Source of the DNA: Utricularia gibba
Lineage: Eukaryota > Streptophyta > Magnoliopsida > Lamiales > Lentibulariaceae
Assembly: GCA_002189035.1 (NCBI GenBank)
Contig: NEEC01000021.1
Location: 248,001-312,000, forward strand
Direction: 5' to 3'
DNA length: 64,000 nucleotides
Position 1 is the first letter of the stretch. The number at the start of each line of letters is the position of its first letter. Shown here piece after piece: positions 59,671 through 64,000 of the stretch. A program made the position numbers and the translations under genes. Under the pieces are notes generated by a model. The model was not told the DNA's origin. It saw only the letters and a list, made by a program, of their open reading frames with translations, and made no database searches.

Positions 59671-61341
59671 ATGATGGACGGAGAGGTTGGAAACCGGCGC
59701 CGGAGCAGTCGCGCCTCTGCCAAAGCCTGCGATTCGTCGAGTGATTACCCCAGATGGAAGCACAAGGTAATCGATATGAAATAGGCGCCGGGGCTACCGT
59801 CCCTTTTGATTATGTTCTATTCTAACCGTTTCTGTGTTGGTGCTTTTAGCTAAGAGAAAGCTGCTTATTACGGGTTCGTGAGGATCGGGACCGCTTGCTT
59901 TGGAAATCCAGATCACCCAATCGTGAGGTTCGGGTTTTGCTTTGATTTCTTTGTGTAGTTTAATGTGCTTTGGTCATTCTGCCTCGGCAAAGTGGACGGG
60001 ATGATTACTGTTGATCCTGTTATGTGTGGCTGTGTGATTCATAACAACAGGGGGGGGGGGGGGGGATGCTTTGTAGTACTTTGGAATAATATTGCAGAAG
60101 TGGATGTAATATGATATCCAGTGTGCTGTTCCAGGAATTCATCAAGTCAACTCTACAAAACATTGTTTCGGATGAATTTAGGAAACTTAAGGCCTCATCT
60201 TGCGATGAAAGTTCGGTTCCCACCTCCCAGCATGAGAATGATGATATGATATGGGAGTATGATGGTATCCACACCGCATGCCACGTTGACTGTGAAGAAG
60301 TGTTACTGGAGATGCAGAAAGTATTTTACAAGGATCTTAGAAACGAGGAAAACACCAGAGGTAGGTGGTTTGTGAAGGTGAGTCTCAACTTGCTAGATGT
60401 TGGCATGAGTTTATCCTTTAAAGAGTCCTCTTGCGAAATTCCTGTTGGGATTTTTTCTATGTGAAATGTTACATGCCAGCTGGTGGATAGTTAATCCTCT
60501 GGAGGCTCCTACGAAACTATCAAATCACAGGGAGATATTTAGCTACTCTAATTGCGTAGCATGATTAGAGACCCACTTGTTTTGCGTTTTTCGTTTTTGA
60601 TTTTGGTGTAGCATTACTGTTCTTTCTCCTTGCAGAGGATGAATGCTCGTGGGAAGATGAAGAAGATGAACATTTCGCACGCAGTGTTTATCAGCACATG
60701 CAACTTGGCAATGACCGGGTATGATGCTGGAAAAAGTTTTACCCTTGCTTCATAGTCAACCTGAATTCCAATGTTTAGGTTATGAGAACTTTTCAATGTT
60801 TTATGCTATTTTTGTGTGTCACGTAACATTTGTATTTGTGGGGGATCATGAGGAATGCAATGAAGCATTGTTTTGCTTTTCCCCACTGTTGTACCGAATG
60901 AAACTCCTTGATGTAGGCACAAGTGAGGAATGAAGTGTGTTGCCCTGTATGCAAACACGGAGAGTTGCTGGAAAGTAGCCGCTGCATTTACTGCTCTCAC
61001 TGTGAACTCGAACTAAGGAAAGGCGATGAGGTCCGTTTTTTCTATGGCTCATTCTTTTCACAAGGAAAATCTTAGTATGTTAGCAATGTCATCACCTGAA
61101 AAACAACAAAACAGTGATACATTTCTTGAGCGCTATACAGTGCCCTCAATCTGTCACTAAACTGCTCCATTGTTCTCAGGTTGATTTGAGTTGCTTGCGG
61201 CTGCGACTCCGCGATGCCTACGAAGAACATTTCCATCGGGGCTGCAGGCTAAGCCCAACCTTCACGGTGGAGACCAGGTTCGACCTGACCGCGCTGTATG
61301 TTAGATGTGGAGGCTGCAACACATTCGACATTGTGCTGTAA
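59671..61341 (+). CDS. RPA-interacting protein homologue
   Basis: Six exons, 59671-59766, 59850-59927, 60135-60360, 60636-60718, 60917-61030 and 61180-61341, give 252 aa in phase. Animal RPAIN binds replication protein A and carries it into the nucleus; the plant role is inferred. The N-terminal basic helix (YPRWKHKLRESCLLRVREDRD, split by intron 1) matches the RPA-interact N domain. An acidic middle part (about residues 60-160) ends in SVYQHMQLGNDR. The C-terminal zinc-binding domain (about 162-252) shows CCPVC, CIYCSHC, an HFHRGC and the final CGGC. The start is MMDGEVG; the second Met is also possible. Intron 2 contains a run of 16 G. Confidence 0.93.
60050..60065. repeat. Homopolymer run of 16 G in an intron
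   Basis: Uninterrupted G tract in intron 2 of the RPA-interacting protein gene, about 70 bases before the acceptor at 60,134. Length may be affected by sequencing error. Confidence 0.85.
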
Positions 61342-62480
61342 GAAGCCTAGCGAACCCCTGAAAATTTAGCCAACTGCAGCAACGGAAATCATCTTCTACT
61401 TGCTAGCGGCTCCTGAACATTATGGATCCTTAGGAGGAAGACGAGCAGGTGGATGCTAACAGTTTATCAAGGGTAAGAAACTGTGCTCGAGAACTGTGTA
61501 TTATTGCTGAGCATCACTGCAATTGCATGCATGCGTTTCAGTGTCACCAGGTCCCATTCAGTATGCGTACAGTTAGACTTTTAAAATGAATATTATAGAA
61601 AAGATATTTTATTACCTCTATATATTTAAAATAAATGTAAATCAATTAAACTTCAATAACGATCACACTTGAAAATACACAATAAAAAATGCAAAAAATA
61701 AAAAAAAATCAGAAAAGAAATTCAAAGTTAGTCCAAGGTTTACACGATAAGCAAAGCGAGAGAAACCCTAGAAAAAAGAAATGGGGGAATAAATTGAAGA
61801 AACGAGGAAGAAGAATTGAAAGAATGAAGAAAATCTGCTTGAAGAATATTATGAAAAACGAAATTGTTAGAAGAAGGGTTCCTTTAATTGGGTAGATAGA
61901 GTTTTGATAGGTATGAATTTTAAAGTTTATGTTATTTAGATATGAGATAGAATTATGTTATTTCTGTTTCGTTAGAACAATTTGATTATTGAGTTTTTTC
62001 TATTAGAGTCTATAAAATAACGAAATTACTCTTATTAAAATATCAAAATTTATCTATGGTTTGTGGATTTCCGTTATCAACAAATTGCTACATTTCTAGG
62101 TTTTGGAAGAGAGTTAAGATTGGTTAATTGAATGATAGAGAAATCTGGGCAATCGAAAAGGGGTGATTCAAGACGATCATGATGAGTGGTAAAAGGGAAA
62201 AATCACATACTTGCATTGAAATGTGTTCATAAGGACTAAAACTGGAGAAGGGGTTACAACTTCTGAAGAAGGAGACTGATGTGTCTAAATAAAAGTGTCA
62301 AACTTACCCGATAACCTAAGTCATCCAAACTCGAACATGGTATGGTTCACTCAGTCAAAGAAATTATGGAAATCGATTACAACTTGTGAAGAAGGAAATT
62401 ATCCTAACATATGGAAAGAATATGCGTACGCGCACGGAAGCTCATCCGCCCGAGAATCACTAATACATGGATGAAAAGAT
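61342..62480. other. RPAIN 3' flank and AT-rich intergenic DNA
   Basis: Roughly the first 200 bases are likely 3' UTR. The remainder is AT-rich. A Lys/Arg-rich frame at 61,689-61,895 is low-complexity and unsupported. Confidence 0.45.
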
Positions 62481-62489
62481 GCTGCTTTT

Positions 62490-62948
62490 TAGTACAATGG
62501 TTTAGCTTAGAGGCCCTAGGCAGCCAAGCTTTTGTGATAGTTCAATATGGAAAATTTTCTAAACTTCCATTTTCCCATTCTGATTTTAAATGAAAAACAA
62601 CATTTGAAAAGGTTTATTGTGATTTATGGGACCAGCACCCATTGGTTCTCGTAATAGCTTCCAATATTATGCTTGCTTTATGGATGATTTTTCTCGATTT
62701 ATATGGTTCTATCCTCGTTGAAAAAAAATGATTTTGTACAAATATTTTTTCAATTTGAAGCATATATTGCTCGCCATTTCAACTCTTAAATTAAAATTCT
62801 TCAAACGTGGAGAGTTTGTTAATAACTGTTTAAAAACTCAATTCCTCAAGACAGGTATGATGCATTATTTTTCTCGCCCACATACTCATGAATAGATGGG
62901 AATGGTTGAGTGATGCCATCGAATTATTCACAAACATGGAATGACCAT
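62490..62948 (+). pseudogene. Ty1/copia integrase fragment
   Basis: Plus strand, in shifting frames: GKFSKLPFSHSDF (end of GAG-pre-integrase), then the integrase core FEKVYCDLW, PIGSRNSFQYY, DDFSRFIWFYP, a KTxFLKTG block and SRPHTHE. These follow copia integrase order. Stops and frameshifts make it non-functional. It is interrupted at 62,949 by a family B LTR. Upstream gag and downstream RT are not seen in the window. Confidence 0.8.
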
Positions 62949-64000
62949 TGTTGCATGTTGTTTCTTTAATAAATTTTAACTTAGAAAAACGTAAAACATA
63001 AATAAGCATAGTACAAATGTCAATCTTAGGGAGTTAAGTTTTGCGAAAAGTATTTTACACTAAACCTTTACAAATTGTCATGAGTTTGTAAAAGAAGGTT
63101 TTTGAAATACAAAAATAAAAGATACAATAAAGTATTTGAATACCGTTTTCTCATTTCGTCAATCCTCTCCTTGGCTTTTACTGATTCCTTACGAATAACT
63201 GGTTACAGAAATGGGAATAGCCTCATGTGATTCTTCCTTGGACAATTGAGAGTACAAGAGGATTGCCGCTGATTGACCTCAAAACCGAATTCTGAGCATG
63301 TACCCAACTGTTGTCAATGACTAATGTCAAGTATGAGGTCACTACTCATCCACTGTTGCAATACCTTGATCACAAACAATTCAATATCTTCTTTGAACCA
63401 ATAGGATTGGAGATGGTGCTCTTCACCTTGCTCTACATCAAAATCCGTGAAGAGTGGCTTGTTACTCATGCATTGTGACTAAGGGATATTATAGAAAGAC
63501 TACAACATGACACATGAAGATATGCAAAATTCATAAGAAATTCAGTTAAGGACTGAGATTCATGCTCCATACGTGGAAGGAAACTTCATCTGTTTCCAAA
63601 AACTTAAAAGGTTTAGCCAAGAATATCCATGAAAACAGAAAATTAAAAGCAGAAAAGTCAAGTGTTCTTCCTCCCTTTGGTTGAGAGGAAGAACAAGTTC
63701 AAGTACAAAAATAAAGTGAAAAAAGGTTCCATTCAAATTTTTCCAAATTTCTTTTAATTCACTCCCTATGTATATTAACTTCTCTACTGCCTTTCCATCT
63801 TTTTTTGTGTCTTGCATGCGCAGCCACTTTCCTATGCATGCAAGTAAGCGCTCAATTATTGCTGTAGATTCTGACATGTCATAACTCAAGGGCCTTGACT
63901 AGTATTAGTTTTCTATCCACAATTGATCTACTTCGCATACGAGTCACAAAACATTAGTATCTAGTCTCCTGCAATACTTTACGACTGCCTCCTGCCACAT
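62949..64000 (-). mobile_element. Family B LTR copy 3, runs off the window
   Basis: Starts TGTTGCATGTTG on the plus strand, identical in its first ten bases to copy 2, and follows copies 1 and 2 to the window edge (shared blocks around 63,240, 63,300, 63,770 and 63,880). About 150-200 bases of the LTR should remain beyond 64,000. The candidate duplicated target is ACCAT (62,944-62,948); its partner would lie outside. Whether it is solo or has an internal region cannot be told. Confidence 0.83.

Noticed and set aside
61689-61895. Lys/Arg-rich 68-aa frame
   Set aside because: Low-complexity A-rich sequence; no homology and no supporting exon.
1-64000. tRNA, rRNA, CRISPR or organelle-derived segments
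   Set aside because: I scanned by eye and found no cloverleaf, ribosomal, spaced-repeat or plastid/mitochondrial gene sequence. A tRNAscan or infernal run would be decisive.

Overview
The window is nuclear DNA from a flowering plant. The evidence is a chloroplast-targeted ABCI12 homologue, a plant-type B3 transcription-factor homologue, the plant CYPRO4/VID27 family, PI4K-alpha1 of plant architecture, many short GT-AG introns, very AT-rich intergenic DNA, and several families of LTR retrotransposon with solo LTRs. I cannot name the species. I found no prokaryotic, organellar, CRISPR or viral segment.

Layout. 0.2-10.2 kb (-): a complete 26-exon phosphatidylinositol 4-kinase alpha gene; the exon model closes in frame at 2019 aa and uses one, perhaps two, GC-AG introns. 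10.2-17.7 kb: AT-rich DNA with two solo LTRs (families C and B), a short telomere-like tract and a decayed Ty3/gypsy gag. 18.2-19.7 kb (+): a B3-domain protein gene. 21.2-22.7 kb (+): a broken LINE. 23.7-30.2 kb: two solo LTRs of one gypsy family (A), each with a perfect 5-bp target-site duplication, plus an older relic between them. 31.3-31.9 kb (-): a small two-exon plant gene of unknown function. 36.3-38.5 kb (-): CYPRO4/VID27-like. 41.5-42.9 kb (+): NYN plus LOTUS (MARF1-like) protein. 43.7-55.2 kb: a nested retrotransposon cluster. A minus-strand Ty1/copia element (5' LTR, primer-binding site, gag-pol) is split by a family B solo LTR; a minus-strand family C gypsy element abuts its 3' part; family A sequence interrupts the family C gag and is arranged as an inverted LTR pair around a gag fragment. 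56.0-58.0 kb (+): ABCI12. 59.7-61.3 kb (+): RPA-interacting protein. 62.5-64 kb: a copia integrase fragment interrupted by a third family B LTR that runs off the window.

The host genes look like unrelated housekeeping or regulatory genes; nothing suggests they form one pathway. The most informative material is the transposon archaeology: precise insertion boundaries, a relative insertion order, an inverted LTR pair with a 16-bp snap-back duplication, and conserved GCGC-centred palindromes in family A. I did not find a convincing new biological system.
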